From the NCBI GenBank assembly GCA_030770535.1, contig JASVEC010000002.1, positions 1,302,001 to 1,366,000 of the forward strand: a stretch of DNA of 64,000 bases, in the 5' to 3' direction. Below are positions 1 to 12,409 of the stretch, piece after piece (position 1 is the first letter of the stretch; each line of letters begins with the position of its first letter). The notes under the pieces were generated by a model. The model worked only from the letters and a program-made list of their open reading frames with translations. It was not told the DNA's origin and did not search any database. Both the position numbers and the translations under genes were made by a program. Origin of the DNA: Batkoa obscura (Eukaryota > Entomophthoromycota > Entomophthoromycetes > Entomophthorales > Batkoaceae).

Positions 1-54
1 GTTTATATAGGTTAAAATTAAATTAATTATTAAAACAAACTATATCTTTTTTAT

Positions 55-1365
55 TTAATTTGGAGGTTGATAAGGAGTGACCAACATTTCTGAAAATTCC
101 AATAATGCTTTTGGACCACGTACTTCATTTGTAAGTAATGGTAATGTAACAATATGAAAATCATCATAAAGTTCATAAATTTGTTCTAAATATTTTTGTT
201 GCATTTTATATCGAATTCGACATTGTTCACAGTTAGAATCTGGACCTGGGAATAATAATTGATTAACTACGATATTATGAGTATCAATTTCTTGAGCTGT
301 TAACTCTTGAATCATTCGTTCTGTTTCGTACAATGATAAAAATTCCGATATACATACACATACAAAGGTTGCTAAATCCTAATATCAAAGTTGAAATATG
401 TCCTTGTTTTATAGTATATAAAATACTTACTGGTGATTTTAATTGCTTACTAATACCTGAAATACTATCTTGAAGTCCTTTTAATTTATCAAAAAATTGA
501 TCTGGAGAAGCACCTTCTGGCATACTTGAAGACATCTAAATAAAAATAATAATTAATCTCCTTTTATACAATAAACTATAATTCCACTTACTGTACTAAG
601 ATAAGGACTCAATTGATTTTGAAACCCAGCTAGTTTTTCCAAAACTTTACTAATAGTGGTTGGTAACTGTAAAAATCTTAATGTATGTCCAGTTGGAGCA
701 GTATCAAATACTACACAAGAATAGTCTTTTGATTTGGTTAATTCAGCTATTTCACGTAAAGAAGCAGCTTCATCAATTCCTGGTAATGTTTTCAATACAT
801 CAGCTATAAAATCTCCAAAGATATTGCCATCACCTACAATTGATAATTAGTTACAATTTGATTGTTGAGTTTAAAATATAATAAGCTTACTATTTTTAAA
901 TAATTCTCGAGTCGTTGAAGTTGGATCAATTTCCTGTTGTTTTGTGTTTTTAATAAGTGCTTTAAATAAAATAGAATAAAACAAAGTTTTCTTACCATAG
1001 CATATAAATTATCGAAACCTTTGATTAGAGTAGGTTCTTTATTAATCTTTTGACTAAAAGCATCTGATAAATTATGAGCTGGATCGGTGGAGATCAATAA
1101 TACGCTTTTTCTAACTTTAGATAACTGAACAGCTAAAGAACAACTATAAAAAAAGCAATAAATAAATTAACTAGTCCTTTTCCTTGCTCTCTTTTATTTT
1201 AACTTGGAATCAAAATTCAACTTACCTAGTAGTCGTCTTTCCAACACCACCTTTTCCACCAACAAATACCCATTTTAAAGAAGTTTGTTCCAATATGTTA
1301 CGTAAGGAGCCTTCTAAAGGTTCAAATTCTCCTTCATGGTCACTTAAATCAGATAAGTCAGACAT
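55..1365 (-). CDS. GET3: GET3/ArsA-family ATPase, tail-anchored protein targeting
   Basis: Six exons (1226-1365, 996-1143, 891-933, 592-833, 431-535, 55-378) joined by GT-AG introns of 52-82 nt give 333 aa, the usual size for fungal Get3. The deviant Walker [11 protein letters not shown] lies at residues 37-46, switch I as [12 protein letters not shown] and switch II as DTAPTGHT. The CxxC zinc pair that holds the homodimer together is NCEQC (Cys276 and Cys279). Family knowledge: a cytosolic ATPase that shields the C-terminal membrane anchor of newly made proteins and hands them to the ER receptor Get1/Get2. The ATG at 1365 was chosen because the acidic N-terminus leads straight into the P-loop exon. 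Divergent to MPP10 across a 570-bp spacer. Exon edges may be off by a base or two. Confidence 0.95.
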
Positions 1366-1935
1366 GCTTGATTTTTTTCAAATTCAAAGTTAGTGAGCTG
1401 TTCAATATTTTTCTAAAACTATAAGTTGATGATTTTTTTAATGACCAATTAAATTATAATGTTGATTCACTAATTTTACTAAGGGTTTGGAGAGCTTTTA
1501 TGAAGCAAGAGTTTTGACAGTTGAGAGGTTTCAATTGTTGAAATATTAAATTTCAAATTTGTAGTTTTTTTTGATCAGAAATTTTAGTTTTTTTGTACTA
1601 ATTGATGAATTCAACAATACCAATTGTTTTTAAAATTTATAACTTAACAATTTATTCTAATATGAAAATTACAAACAATTGGAAAAAATAGCAGGAAAGC
1701 ATTATATATAAATTATTTATATAGAATCCTAATCCCCAAAAACATTTTCATTTTATTAATTTACCTATCTAATGTATCGCATACGACTAACTCATTCAAC
1801 CTTTACCCTTCACTACAAAAATTTATGGGATTCTTAATTATAAATAACCGCTGTTGATTGGTCCTAAAAACTTATTCAGAAAAATAGAACTGTAAATTTG
1901 GAATTTCGATTTTGGTAGCAATTTAAATTCTTAAC
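1366..1935. promoter_or_regulatory. shared divergent promoter region, GET3/MPP10
   Basis: A 570-bp AT-rich spacer between the two start codons. It must carry both promoters. I see no clear repeat, MITE or additional gene in it. Confidence 0.5.
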
Positions 1936-3685
1936 ATGCCACCAATACAAGGGTTAGCACAATTAATAACCACATTAACCTCAGAGCCTGAGAAGTATTT
2001 AACCTCAAATGATAAACTTTCAAAAGAAGCTTTAAACTTAACAAATCAATTATATACTCTAGGTAAATACTTTGAATATTAATTTCTTTCTCTAATCCAT
2101 TATTTATCCATAAAACTAACATTCAATTTTCCCATATATAGCCAAAGAACATGATTTAAGCTATGATTTAACTGAGGCTTCCAGAGAGTCTGATACCATC
2201 AACTATGGACTTGAAAAAATTGTATCTAAAGGTTTTGATCCTGATCAAATTTGGCAACAATTACAATTAAGAAATCAACCTTTTATTGAGCAACACGCAA
2301 TGCCATTGATTCAAAATTTATTAGGAGAAGTGGATGGGTCTGAAGAAGAGGAAGATAGTGAGGAGAACAGTGAAGAAGGGAGTGAGCTAACTGAAGAGAG
2401 CGAAGGAGAAGAGGTTTCAGATAGCATTGGAGAAGAAGAAGATATGGATATGGAGGATATAGAGGAAGAAGAAGGAATAGAGGAAGATTTGGATGAAGAA
2501 GACATGGAAGACGAGATTGAAGAAGAAGAAGAAGAAGAATCCAAAACCAATGAAGAAGAATATGAAAAAACAGAGGTAGATGATGAGTTTTTTTCGTTAA
2601 ATAAAATGCATAAATTAATCGAGGATGCTGAAGAAAAAGAAATGAATCAAGAAGAAGAAGAAGAGTCCGAAGACGATGAGGATGAAATTGATTATTTTCA
2701 AGATCCTGGAGAGTTGGATTCGGATGATGAAATAGCTGCTGAAGAAATGAAGTATTCCGATTTTTTTGAACAACCTAAAAATAGTAATAAAGAAACAAAG
2801 AAACGCAAAGTTAGATTCGCTGACTTGGAAAACGAAGAAGAAGAAGAAGAAGAAAACCAAAAAGGACCATTACAATTGCTTGAGGATGAGGATGAAGAAG
2901 AAGGTAATGAACTTAGTAAGTTTGAACAAAAGCAAGCAAAACTTTCCAAAGTCATTGAGGATTTAGAAAACGAAAATGTAGATGTTAAACCATGGACCTT
3001 AATGGGAGAAACTAGTGGTAAAAGTCGACCATTTAATTCATTATTAGAAGAAGAATTGGAATTTGATCATGCTTCTAAACCAGTACCAGTAATTACAGTT
3101 GAAGTCACTCAAAGTCTAGAAGATTTAATTAAACAAAGGGTTGCGGATAGTAAATTTGATAATGTAGAACCAGCAGCTAAAATCGTCAAAAAATTAAAGT
3201 ACTCAGAAGATTTTGAATTAGATATGGAGAAATCGAAAAAATCTTTAGCTCAAATTTATGAAGATGATTATGTGAATGCAACCCAAAAGAAAGACAAAGA
3301 AGAACTACCAGTTCATGTGGTTGAATCCCATCAAGAAATTGATCGTTTATTATCCTCCTTATTTACTAAATTAGATGCCTTGGCTAATTCTCATTATGTA
3401 CCTAAAATGCCCAAATTGGAGGTTCAAGTTATTAAAGATATACCAGCCATTGCTATTGAAGAAGCTATTCCAGTGGCAGTATCCAATGCTGCTCTCTTGG
3501 CTCCAGAAGAAGTGTTTGGTCAAGACACTCATGGGCAAGCTGGAGTGGTACAAAATAAGGAGGAGTTGTCTCAAGAAGAAAGAAAAAGAATTCGTAATAG
3601 AAAGAAAAGATTGGCTAAACTTCGATCCAAAAATCAACCTAAAGCAAATGAAGAAGATAGTAATGTGGTGGAAAGTAAATCTTAA
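1936..3685 (+). CDS. MPP10: U3 snoRNP component Mpp10
   Basis: Two exons (1936-2062 and 2142-3685) separated by a 79-nt GT-AG intron give 556 aa, close to the yeast length. The N-terminal exon begins MPPIQGLAQLI. A long acidic Glu/Asp tract follows at about residues 105-250. Conserved Mpp10 blocks come next: RPFNSLLEEELEFD, QSLEDLIKQRV, KKSLAQIYEDDYV and LFTKLDALANSHYVPK, then a basic tail with RKRIRNRKKRLAKLR. Family role: with Imp3 and Imp4 it joins the U3 snoRNP in the nucleolus for early 18S pre-rRNA cleavage. The ATG at 1936 is chosen because starting only at 2300 would lose the conserved N-terminal segment, which reads in frame through the intron. Confidence 0.95.
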
Positions 3686-6600
3686 GAAGTGGGTTGAGCT
3701 CTTTTTAAATAGATAAGTTTTATGTACGAGGATTGGAGTTTTGAAATTTAATAGAATTTTATATTTGATTAGAATAGAACTTTTTTAATTTAATTTTATT
3801 TTCTTAAGTTTTAGTTTTTAGTTATTAGATAAACTTAGTTAATAGTAATATACACCTTATCAAATGTAATTAAATATCGAGATGGTTTATATACTATTAT
3901 GTAGTAATGAATTATAAATTATGCTATATATTTTATTACTGATATAAAAATAGTTTAACATTATTCTAACAAATTACTTTGGAACTAAATATAGGTTAAG
4001 AGACAAATGGAATAAATAGAATAATCAACTTAAAAGCTATAAATAGCCTGTATTTTAAAAAACTATTGTACAATACCTTCATCTTAACAAATTTCTTTTA
4101 ATAATTCAATATAGGTTAAAAAGGCCATCAGGTGAGTTTATTTCTATGAATGTTTAAAATAAAAAGAAATAAATAAAAAGAATAAATATCATATAAATAA
4201 CATAACATTTCCACAAGTAAAAACAAAAGCTCTAAGTAATAAGTTCATAGTAATCTTTTTCTAAGTTAGAAAAATACAGATAGATCTCAACTTCAGCTCA
4301 GACTCAAACTGAAGTCTTAACTAGAAACCAATATTTGGGGATGCATTTTTATGTAACAATTTTACTAACAATTTTTCTACCCAAATAACGCTTAAAGGAT
4401 AGAAAGAGTGATGAAGCTAAAAAAAATACCCCCATTTTTATTCTATAATCCAACTATAGAAGCTTCTTTATACAATTTAAAAAGCCAAGTAATATTCATA
4501 GATTAAAATAATTACGGCCTAAAGGTCAAATTAAATACTTAGCTCTACTAAAGTAGATTCCATACCTTATTTTAACCAAACATTTCCAAAATTTCGAAAT
4601 AGTAAAATTGAAATCCACTTCTTTTGTGTATAAGAACATTTTGAATTTAGTATATTTTTTAAAAACTACAAGTTTTTGATTTTTGAAGATTAGATATTTA
4701 GAAAATCAATAAATTTAGAAGAATTTGTTCGTTTATTACATTGTTTCATAAATTTAATTTCTTTATTTCTCAAAGCTTAATACTTTGTTCTTTTATTAGT
4801 GTGCTTTATAGTTAATTCAATTTCTTGCTTAAAAAATAAAAGGGTTCTTGATTGCAACATCAAATGTTTTTTTATAAATGAAAACAAAAGATAATTTTAT
4901 GGAAGAATTAACTCATGTTGCAATCTGATACCTCAATTACTAATAATCCAAAAAAATTAGAGTCAGAAACTCATAATTTGATAGGAGTAATTAGTGCATT
5001 TTTTTAATAAGAAATAGAGGTGATTGTATTTTTAGCTTTTATTTTAGCAAGATGTAATATTATTGTAAATGTTCAAGCTGAAAAATCTAACGATTTTTAC
5101 AAAATTTAACAAATTACTTGTAAAATTATTTAATAAATGGTCATTATATGATATAAACATTTCAACAATTACTAGTTCTTTCAAAATTTCTAAAAATTCA
5201 TTTGGTCAAATTGATTGTATCTAAATTTGTTTAAGATGACTAATTCACTGCATGTCAATGTTGCAGCTCTTTTATGAAACAATTGGCGGTGATTTTTAAT
5301 GGCAGAATAGTATAGCTGATATTTTTATTAGATAATATATTATTTCAGCTGAATTTCAGCACAAAATCACTCTTAAATAACCCGTTAAGTATTTCGTAAA
5401 AGAATTGTAATAAATATACAATTTATGAACTCCAAATTGCTACAAATATAAACCATGGTATTTAATATCTAAGATCATCTCAATGAAATTTATAACTTCT
5501 GATTAAAACCAAACGATCAACAGAAAATTCGAAAACCACCTATATGGATGTTTGAAACTAAGATTAAAGCTTCATGTCTTTATTTTGAAAATGAAACCGT
5601 TCGAAAATAGTACAAAATAGAAATGATTGAAACATTGTGTACAATTAATAAGAAATTTTCAAAATATTCTAAATTAGAATAAATATAATATTCTATACAA
5701 TATTGTTAATGAACGCTACTTAATATCTATCGTTTTATGATGATAGGTAGTGTATTTTATATCAAAACTGTCAAACTGGTCTATATAAATGAACTAAAGC
5801 TTATATTAATACCAAGCTTCAGGTCTGATGTTTCTTAAATTTAAATAAATTATATAATAGCAAGTGTAACAGCTAAACAAAGGTTTCTATTTAACTATTT
5901 GTCATTTAAATATAAGTTTCTATTCAGAATATTAACTATATCATATCATTAAATCGAATAAAAAGTATTGTATGGGGTGTAAGTAGGCATTGTTAAAATG
6001 ATTATATACATATATTTTATTTTATCTCGTTATGTAATTTCTTGTAAAAGTAAGGGGAGAAGATAATTTTTAAATGATAGAAAGTTTACGCATTTTTAAC
6101 AAAAAAAAACTTGAAAGAGGAATAGAGGCCTCTAAGTGTAACTTTACGCTTTCTTATAAATGTAATTTAACTTTAAATATATTAATCTGTATAATTAAGT
6201 ACTCAAATGATTTATAACTTGATTAATATAATAAAATATACTTTGAAAACTTGAAAATTTTTTCACTTGATCTCAATCTTTTAACCGAGTTTATAAGTTT
6301 ATTAACCATTATTATATGCTGTTATATATTCTACATAATAAATAAATATTAATTTATCCACAGCGATCCGTTTCTAGTTTCTAAGCGTATTTATTATACA
6401 ATACAATAATTGATTATACAAATACATTGCTAACTTCTAAATACAAACTAAAAAGTACGGTTTATTAGTAATCGAATCTGTTTAGTGATAAATAAATGTT
6501 CTACCAAACTTTAATTGTGATTTTAATACCCTTTGATAACTTTGATTTATTGAGTAACAGCTGTTTCCTTTTTTCTATTTAGAATTGCTTTAATACTTCA

Positions 6601-6877
6601 GATTTGCTAACTGAGATTCAATAACCCCATAATCAATTACAATTTAACAGTAGGTACGAATGAATGTTTCTTAATTTATAATTTGTAGGCCAATTAAAAA
6701 GTTGTGTCAAAAGTGTATAAAATGAAGACAAAATAACTTAATCACATTTAAAAAATTTCAAAATTTTAATTAATTTCAATTAACGATTATTTTCATCAAA
6801 TTTATTAAAACGCATTTTTCTCCACATCAACGATCTTGATTAATTTATATGAACTTTAGTTTATTTATTATATTTCA
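3686..6877. other. gene-poor AT-rich spacer
   Basis: A 3.2-kb stretch with no ORF or exon series that I can support. It holds one foldback element at 4331-4436. A short inverted pair with 11-nt arms near 4852 and 4913 is too small to interpret. No tRNA was recognised. Confidence 0.6.
4331..4436 (-). repeat. foldback MITE copy 1
   Basis: Diverged copy with termini ATTTGGGGATGC and CCCCCATT. The interior carries the family's ACTAACAATTTTTC and CAAATAACGCTTAAA blocks and a GATGAAGC segment. Confidence 0.75.
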
Positions 6878-7897
6878 ATGTCAATCACTCAATTTTTAGA
6901 ATCCAAAAGATTAGTAGCTTACAATGAAACATACTTCAACTACTCACTAATAGATGAAGCCTTAAACAATTTATATACTATTGAAAGAGAGAAAGCATAT
7001 GGTTTTAACTTTACAATAAAACATCCAAGCGAAACTGGGGACAAATATGAAGTTATACCAGCTATTTCAAATCAATCGTTTAAAGATGAGTATCAAAGTT
7101 TTCTTAACTTATTACAATGTGAATTAAATAGAGTCGATAGTTGTCTACAGTATTTAATTGATCGAATTAAAGTAGATTTAAACAATTTAAAACAAGAATA
7201 TGTAACTACTAACTCTTCTTACTATTTTACTTTCAATCAGTTTTGGACTGCAACTGTTAATAACTGGTTTGGAGAAGAAGAGAGTAGGTTCGATGAATCT
7301 AAAGGAACTATTAAACAAAAGATAAAATCAATTGAAAAACAATTGAGAATTATTAAAGATGACTTGATACCACTTAATAAGTTTGCACTTTCCAAAATAC
7401 TTAAAAAGAAAGCCAATTTAGTTGAAAAGTCCCATTATAGTCATCTTTTACTTGAAGTAGAAACTGGCATTGAGCTGGAGCCTCCTGTATCTCTTTTTCC
7501 TATCATGGGTAAAAATAATCGCTGGAATTTCAGCTCTGACTCCATTGAGTGTGATCACAAAATTGGCTGCTTTAAATCATTCCCAAATTGTCAAATACAA
7601 AAACCTTCTCTAAACGAGCTTTTAAACAAAAATCGTAACTTTTTATCCAAAAGTATACAAAATCCGACTCAAGATCTTTTTCATTCAAGTCCTTTATCTT
7701 TAGGAAGTAGTAGCAGTTCCTTCTCAGATTCTTCAATATCGTCTACCTTCAGTAACGATGATATTGTAAGAAATAGTAGCTTTTGGCATTTTTTACCAAA
7801 ACAAGTTGGCATGTTGCTACTTGAAATTAAAACGATCAAAAAATCGTTTTGTTGTACAGAAACTAGAAATCGTTTAATAAGAGACGTACCCTACTAA
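6878..7897 (+). CDS. putative divergent SPX-domain protein
   Basis: Intronless ORF of 339 aa. Three segments fall in the order expected for an SPX domain: an N-terminal F-x3-KRLVAYNETYFNYSLIDEAL helix pair, FLNLLQCELNRVDSCLQYLID, and IEKQLRIIKDDLIPLNKFALSKILKKK at about residues 148-174. SPX domains bind inositol pyrophosphates through a lysine cluster, for which KILKKK is a fair candidate, and usually act in phosphate homeostasis. The C-terminal third is Ser-rich and low complexity, with no EXS, VTC or ring domain visible, so this would be an SPX-only or truncated protein. The assignment rests on pattern alone and the gene stands isolated between gene-poor spacers. Confidence 0.45.
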   Translation: MSITQFLESKRLVAYNETYFNYSLIDEALNNLYTIEREKAYGFNFTIKHPSETGDKYEVIPAISNQSFKDEYQSFLNLLQCELNRVDSCLQYLIDRIKVDLNNLKQEYVTTNSSYYFTFNQFWTATVNNWFGEEESRFDESKGTIKQKIKSIEKQLRIIKDDLIPLNKFALSKILKKKANLVEKSHYSHLLLEVETGIELEPPVSLFPIMGKNNRWNFSSDSIECDHKIGCFKSFPNCQIQKPSLNELLNKNRNFLSKSIQNPTQDLFHSSPLSLGSSSSSFSDSSISSTFSNDDIVRNSSFWHFLPKQVGMLLLEIKTIKKSFCCTETRNRLIRDVPY

Positions 7898-10672
7898 CCA
7901 CCTTTATTATCTATCTATCTAATAAACTATTTAAATCTTATGATTACTTATTCTTTTAAATCTAGAACTTTTCAAACTGCATTATGTTTTTTTAGTATGA
8001 TTCATTTTGCTTTTATAATTTTAAAACTTGTCTGAGGTTATAATGTGTATAAAATAAAAGTGGGATAATGATTACAAGTAGTGTATAATCTTAAAATATT
8101 ATAAACGTACACTGAAGTTGTAACTTGACATATCTATTTCTATAAGAATATTTATTCACTATACAAATAATTTCACAATCGCTTTAATATCTATGGAATA
8201 TCTAACAAAGCTGATTTAAGTATAAAAATAACAATCTTTCAAGCAATAAAATAAGTGGCTTTTCTAAAGTGAAATTTTAATTGCCCATTTACATTGCCCC
8301 CAAAAAAGCACCTTTTAAATTTAAGGATATGGAGATGTCTTTTACTTAGTAAAACCACCTTGAAGTCGAATATATTTTGTTGTTTATAATTTGTGGCAAA
8401 TTTTATTTAGTATGAGTTTAATAATATAAAAAATGACTGTGAGTTAGAAACAACAAAAGAGATCTAACTGCAAATTCCTTCTATTTTATTGATAATTTTT
8501 TAATAAGTATGTCACATAAAAACTGGATGAATAAATGAATTAAAAACCATTACATGTTTCAGAAGCGTTCTTGAGATCAGGGGCTATCTACCCAAGTTTA
8601 TGTTCTTCAAATCCTTTAAAGGCTTAATGTTATTTTACTTTATTCCTTTCCTTCTAGAGGAGGGTTCTTGTGATTTATAAGTTCTGTAGGAATTGTCTTG
8701 TTTCTATTTTTTGTCCGTTTTTTTACATAAACCTATATAAATTACTATAAAATTAATGCATTATGTTTTTTAGAATCATGTAGTAAAATTGAAAATAAAG
8801 TTACTTTTAGTGCAAAAAAACTGTTAGAACATAATAGCTTATTTGGCCAAGTAACTTTTATTTCGAATCCTATTTAAACTATTTTCAAAGCTAAACCAAT
8901 CGTGATTTTATTTAAAATTTTTAAGCATTTTACCGTTATTCTAATAGTCAAAATAATTATTTCGAAATAGTATATTTTTAAATAGTGCTTTAGGGCATAT
9001 TTTGAAAAACCTTTTATTAAATAATGATTTTATCAAATTAGAAGGCTGAATCACAATTCTTTTACAAGGACAAACCTAATCAGATACTAGCTGCAATAGA
9101 GTTGATTTTTACTTATCAAAAATTATTTAACAATGAAGAAACCTTAATATTACAATTATGTACTTTTACTGATTCTTCACCAAAAAATTATGATCCTTTT
9201 TAAACTTTGACTTGATAGATACCGTATGAAATATTTTTATTAATTACCCACTTTGACTACTTTTTAAAATTTAAAATTAACTAATGCAGCCCTTTAGGCT
9301 CGACCAACTCTGTGTTGATTAGCTGCTCATTTTATAATAAAATTCAAAACATTAAGCTGCTAATCAATATAATATTATAATTAAAAATTTCTACTAGTCA
9401 GCGCATAATCGAGTTTAAAGAGCTTGTATTAGTTAATTTCTTAATTCTGAAAAGTAACAAAAAGGCTAATTCATAAAAGACATTCCCATATTTTTCTAGT
9501 TATAGCCTCCTCCCATCTATTATACCATTAAGCTTTTTAGCTCATGTTTCAAACAATTCCAATCAAAAAATCCAACTCCGTTTTTATTAACTCTCATAAA
9601 CTTTATCAGTTGGAATAAAACCAATCTCTCCTCTATTAGTGCAATTTTTTATCAAAATTAATTCCGTTTTTTTGGATCGGAATCTTGACCAAAAAAACGC
9701 AGACTATAATCAGAAAAGTGCGAAAACTTTTATAAATTTTATCATTTTTAAAAAGTGTTTAATACAAGCTATATATTAAAAAAAGTTTGTTTATTTTTTT
9801 TGATTTGAAAATCTTATACTAATTTTTTTTGAATCCTTACTTTTTAAATTTTAACACCAACATTACTATTAGGAAGATAGTTAGCAACTTGAAAGTTAAT
9901 AATAGAGTTTATATCTAATTTATAATATATGTGAAAGCTACATAAATTTTGAGGATGTCTTTGAATTATGAATTTTTCCTTTAAAATTTTGGTTTATCTT
10001 ATAACATTTTCTATTTGTAACATATTAAGCAGTGAAAAGTATTTTTAGTCACTATTATAAAAACTTGGTTAATGTAAAATTAAATACACTAAATTTGTAT
10101 GTAAAGTTTAGAGTTTAGAATAGTTTAATTCCTTTTTCATAGTAATATATATATATTATTGAATAAAATACGCCATTCAAAACATTGAATTTAATTAAAA
10201 AGGTAGCACAATAAAGTCCTAATTAAATATTAATTTAAAAATAATAGTGTATGTATTCGGATTTTATATAAAGTTGTTAAGTTCAATTACGGAAAAACCA
10301 ACTAGTTATTTATGTATAAATTTTAGTCACAAACTCCACTAAAGCCTAAAGATAGGCTTTAAAAAAGCAAGTAAACAAATAATAGCCGAAATTTTTTAGA
10401 AGAAATTACATGTTTGAATTTCAATAACTGTGTTAAATAATCCATTAAACAAAGTAGGGTAGGAAGATAAACTCAAACATTAAATTCACTTAAAAATCAT
10501 CAATTTTGTAACGAATAAATAAATTTACAAATCGAAATTCAATCAACTAAAAAATTAACGAAGAATTAACCGAATCAATAAAGATAACTAAACAATATAT
10601 TTTTTAATAGCAAACTATTTAAATAGAATAAAGTGAGTTTATCTCTTCATTTTATTTTTTTATTGATTCAAC
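7898..10672. other. gene-poor AT-rich spacer
   Basis: A 2.8-kb stretch without supportable genes or RNAs. A short CGTTTTTTTGG / CCAAAAAAACG inverted pair lies near 9665-9700. A lone terminus-like ATATGGAGATGT at about 8325 lacks the rest of the foldback element. Confidence 0.6.
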
Positions 10673-11326
10673 ATGAAATTTTCATCATTATTATTTCTTG
10701 GGATAACGAGCATAGTATGTCAAGATAATCGTAGCCAAGCCGAATACAATTGTAAAAATGCATGTTCTGTATTGCAAGAGCCAGGTATAGTAGGCCAATG
10801 TGTAGTACAATGTATGCAAATATTTAACTTTAATAATCCAAGCCCACCAAGTGAGTTCCCAGCTCCTGATAACCAAAATCAAAGAGGATTTCCATTCCCT
10901 ACTCCTACAGATAATCGTCCTGTAGAAGTAACCACTACGACTATTGCTGTAGATGCTTCTCAAATTCAATCTACTTCTCAAAATCCTCCATCACATCCTC
11001 CACCATCTTCTCAACCTTCTATTGCGATCACTACCATCACTGATAAAACTAATAACTCAGCTACAAATCAAGGGGATAATAAGTACCCTACTATCAATCC
11101 TTCAGGTACAACGAATAACAATAACAATAATAATAATAATAGTAACAATAATAGCAATAATATAAGTACATCACAAACCAGCATCAGAGGATCTTCAACT
11201 AAGAAATCATCAACCGTGCCAACCACTATTTATTCTTTCTCGCATACTAAAACTAGTTCAAGTATAATTTCAAAAGTGCCAACAGTAGCTTTATTAGCTT
11301 TACTGTTATCAGCGATTACTTATTAG
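10673..11326 (+). CDS. secreted, GPI-anchor-type small-cysteine surface protein
   Basis: A 217-aa intronless protein of no recognised family. It has a signal peptide (MKFSSLLFLGITSIVCQ) and a mature N-terminus with a double CxxxC motif (CKNAC, 11 residues, CVVQC). A long Pro/Thr/Ser/Asn-rich stalk, including a poly-Asn run, follows. The hydrophobic C-terminus (VPTVALLALLLSAITY) is preceded by a Ser/Thr-rich region, the layout of a GPI attachment signal. The gene at 12410 shares this plan, so the two look like paralogues. Location at the cell surface or wall is inferred from architecture. The low-complexity stalk is probably O-mannosylated. The function is unknown. Confidence 0.75.
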   Translation: MKFSSLLFLGITSIVCQDNRSQAEYNCKNACSVLQEPGIVGQCVVQCMQIFNFNNPSPPSEFPAPDNQNQRGFPFPTPTDNRPVEVTTTTIAVDASQIQSTSQNPPSHPPPSSQPSIAITTITDKTNNSATNQGDNKYPTINPSGTTNNNNNNNNNSNNNSNNISTSQTSIRGSSTKKSSTVPTTIYSFSHTKTSSSIISKVPTVALLALLLSAITY

Positions 11327-12409
11327 ATTTATTTAACACTCTTTTTTATACTATCATCAGCGCATTAATAAATATTAATTTATAATTTTTAAATATTTGT
11401 ATTGATTTTTTATGATTTCTATTAAGTGAATATAGATGTTTAATAATTATTTTAGTTTTTCTAAATTTGATGTAAAAAAAATAATAGCAGTTAATTCTGG
11501 TTTAATAGGACAATAGGGTATTATTTTATAAATTGGTTTAATATTATGAGAAGCAATGGAAAAGCTATAGTCTAAAATTTATAATTTTAAAAGGAATATA
11601 AAGTTAAGTTGAGGAATATGAAAAATTCCAGCGCTGAATCCAATCTTTGCTATTATGTGATATGATAAATGGCTCTCTATACCATTCATAAATTTTGTTA
11701 ATAATTTTTTTTAAAAAATTTTACCTATACTTTAAAAGTAGAATATCTTATTTATATTAAGCAGATCGTAGAATACGGAATACTACTTTAATAGATACTC
11801 AAAATAGATATTTTCATATAATTTTTAAAGTGTTTTTATTAAAAGTATTAGGTATGTAATTTTTGTTTCGGTATTTAGTTATCTACTTTTCAGATTTCCG
11901 TTAAATAAAAGTGGACAAATAGTAGAAGCCAAAAAAACATTCCTGTATTATGATCAATTTTTACAGACTCAACTTAAATGAAAAATCTGGTTCAGTCTAT
12001 TTTTCTATTACTATGGCCAATAATAGAGTAAAGATAAAAATAACATAACAGCAAAAAAGCTAATAATTAAAAACAGCTGGACCAATAACAAAGATTAACC
12101 AAATCAAGCCAAATTTGGGATTGTTTATTTATCGGTTACAGTAAAAATTCCAAAAAACTAGAAAATTATCAACAAATAACTGTAATGTTTATAAAAATTA
12201 AGTTTTAATGTGAAAACAAACTTAAAGTAACATAATTTTCTAGCTAAAGTAAGAAACAACGGAAAATACAGCTGATAGACTTAACGAAATTAGAATCAAA
12301 TTGAAAGTTTTCGGAATATAAAAAGAAGCTTAAATCCTACCTTTTAAATTATAAATTAATATTAAATAAGCTAAATTATTACTTACACTTCTACATTATA
12401 AATTAAAAA
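11327..12409. other. intergenic spacer
   Basis: An AT-rich 1.1-kb spacer between the two cysteine-pair surface-protein genes. I see nothing else in it. Confidence 0.5.

Noticed and set aside
2311-2955. Antisense Ser- and Phe-rich ORFs over the MPP10 acidic region
   Set aside because: They are the reverse reading of GAA/GAG/GAT repeats in a strongly supported gene.
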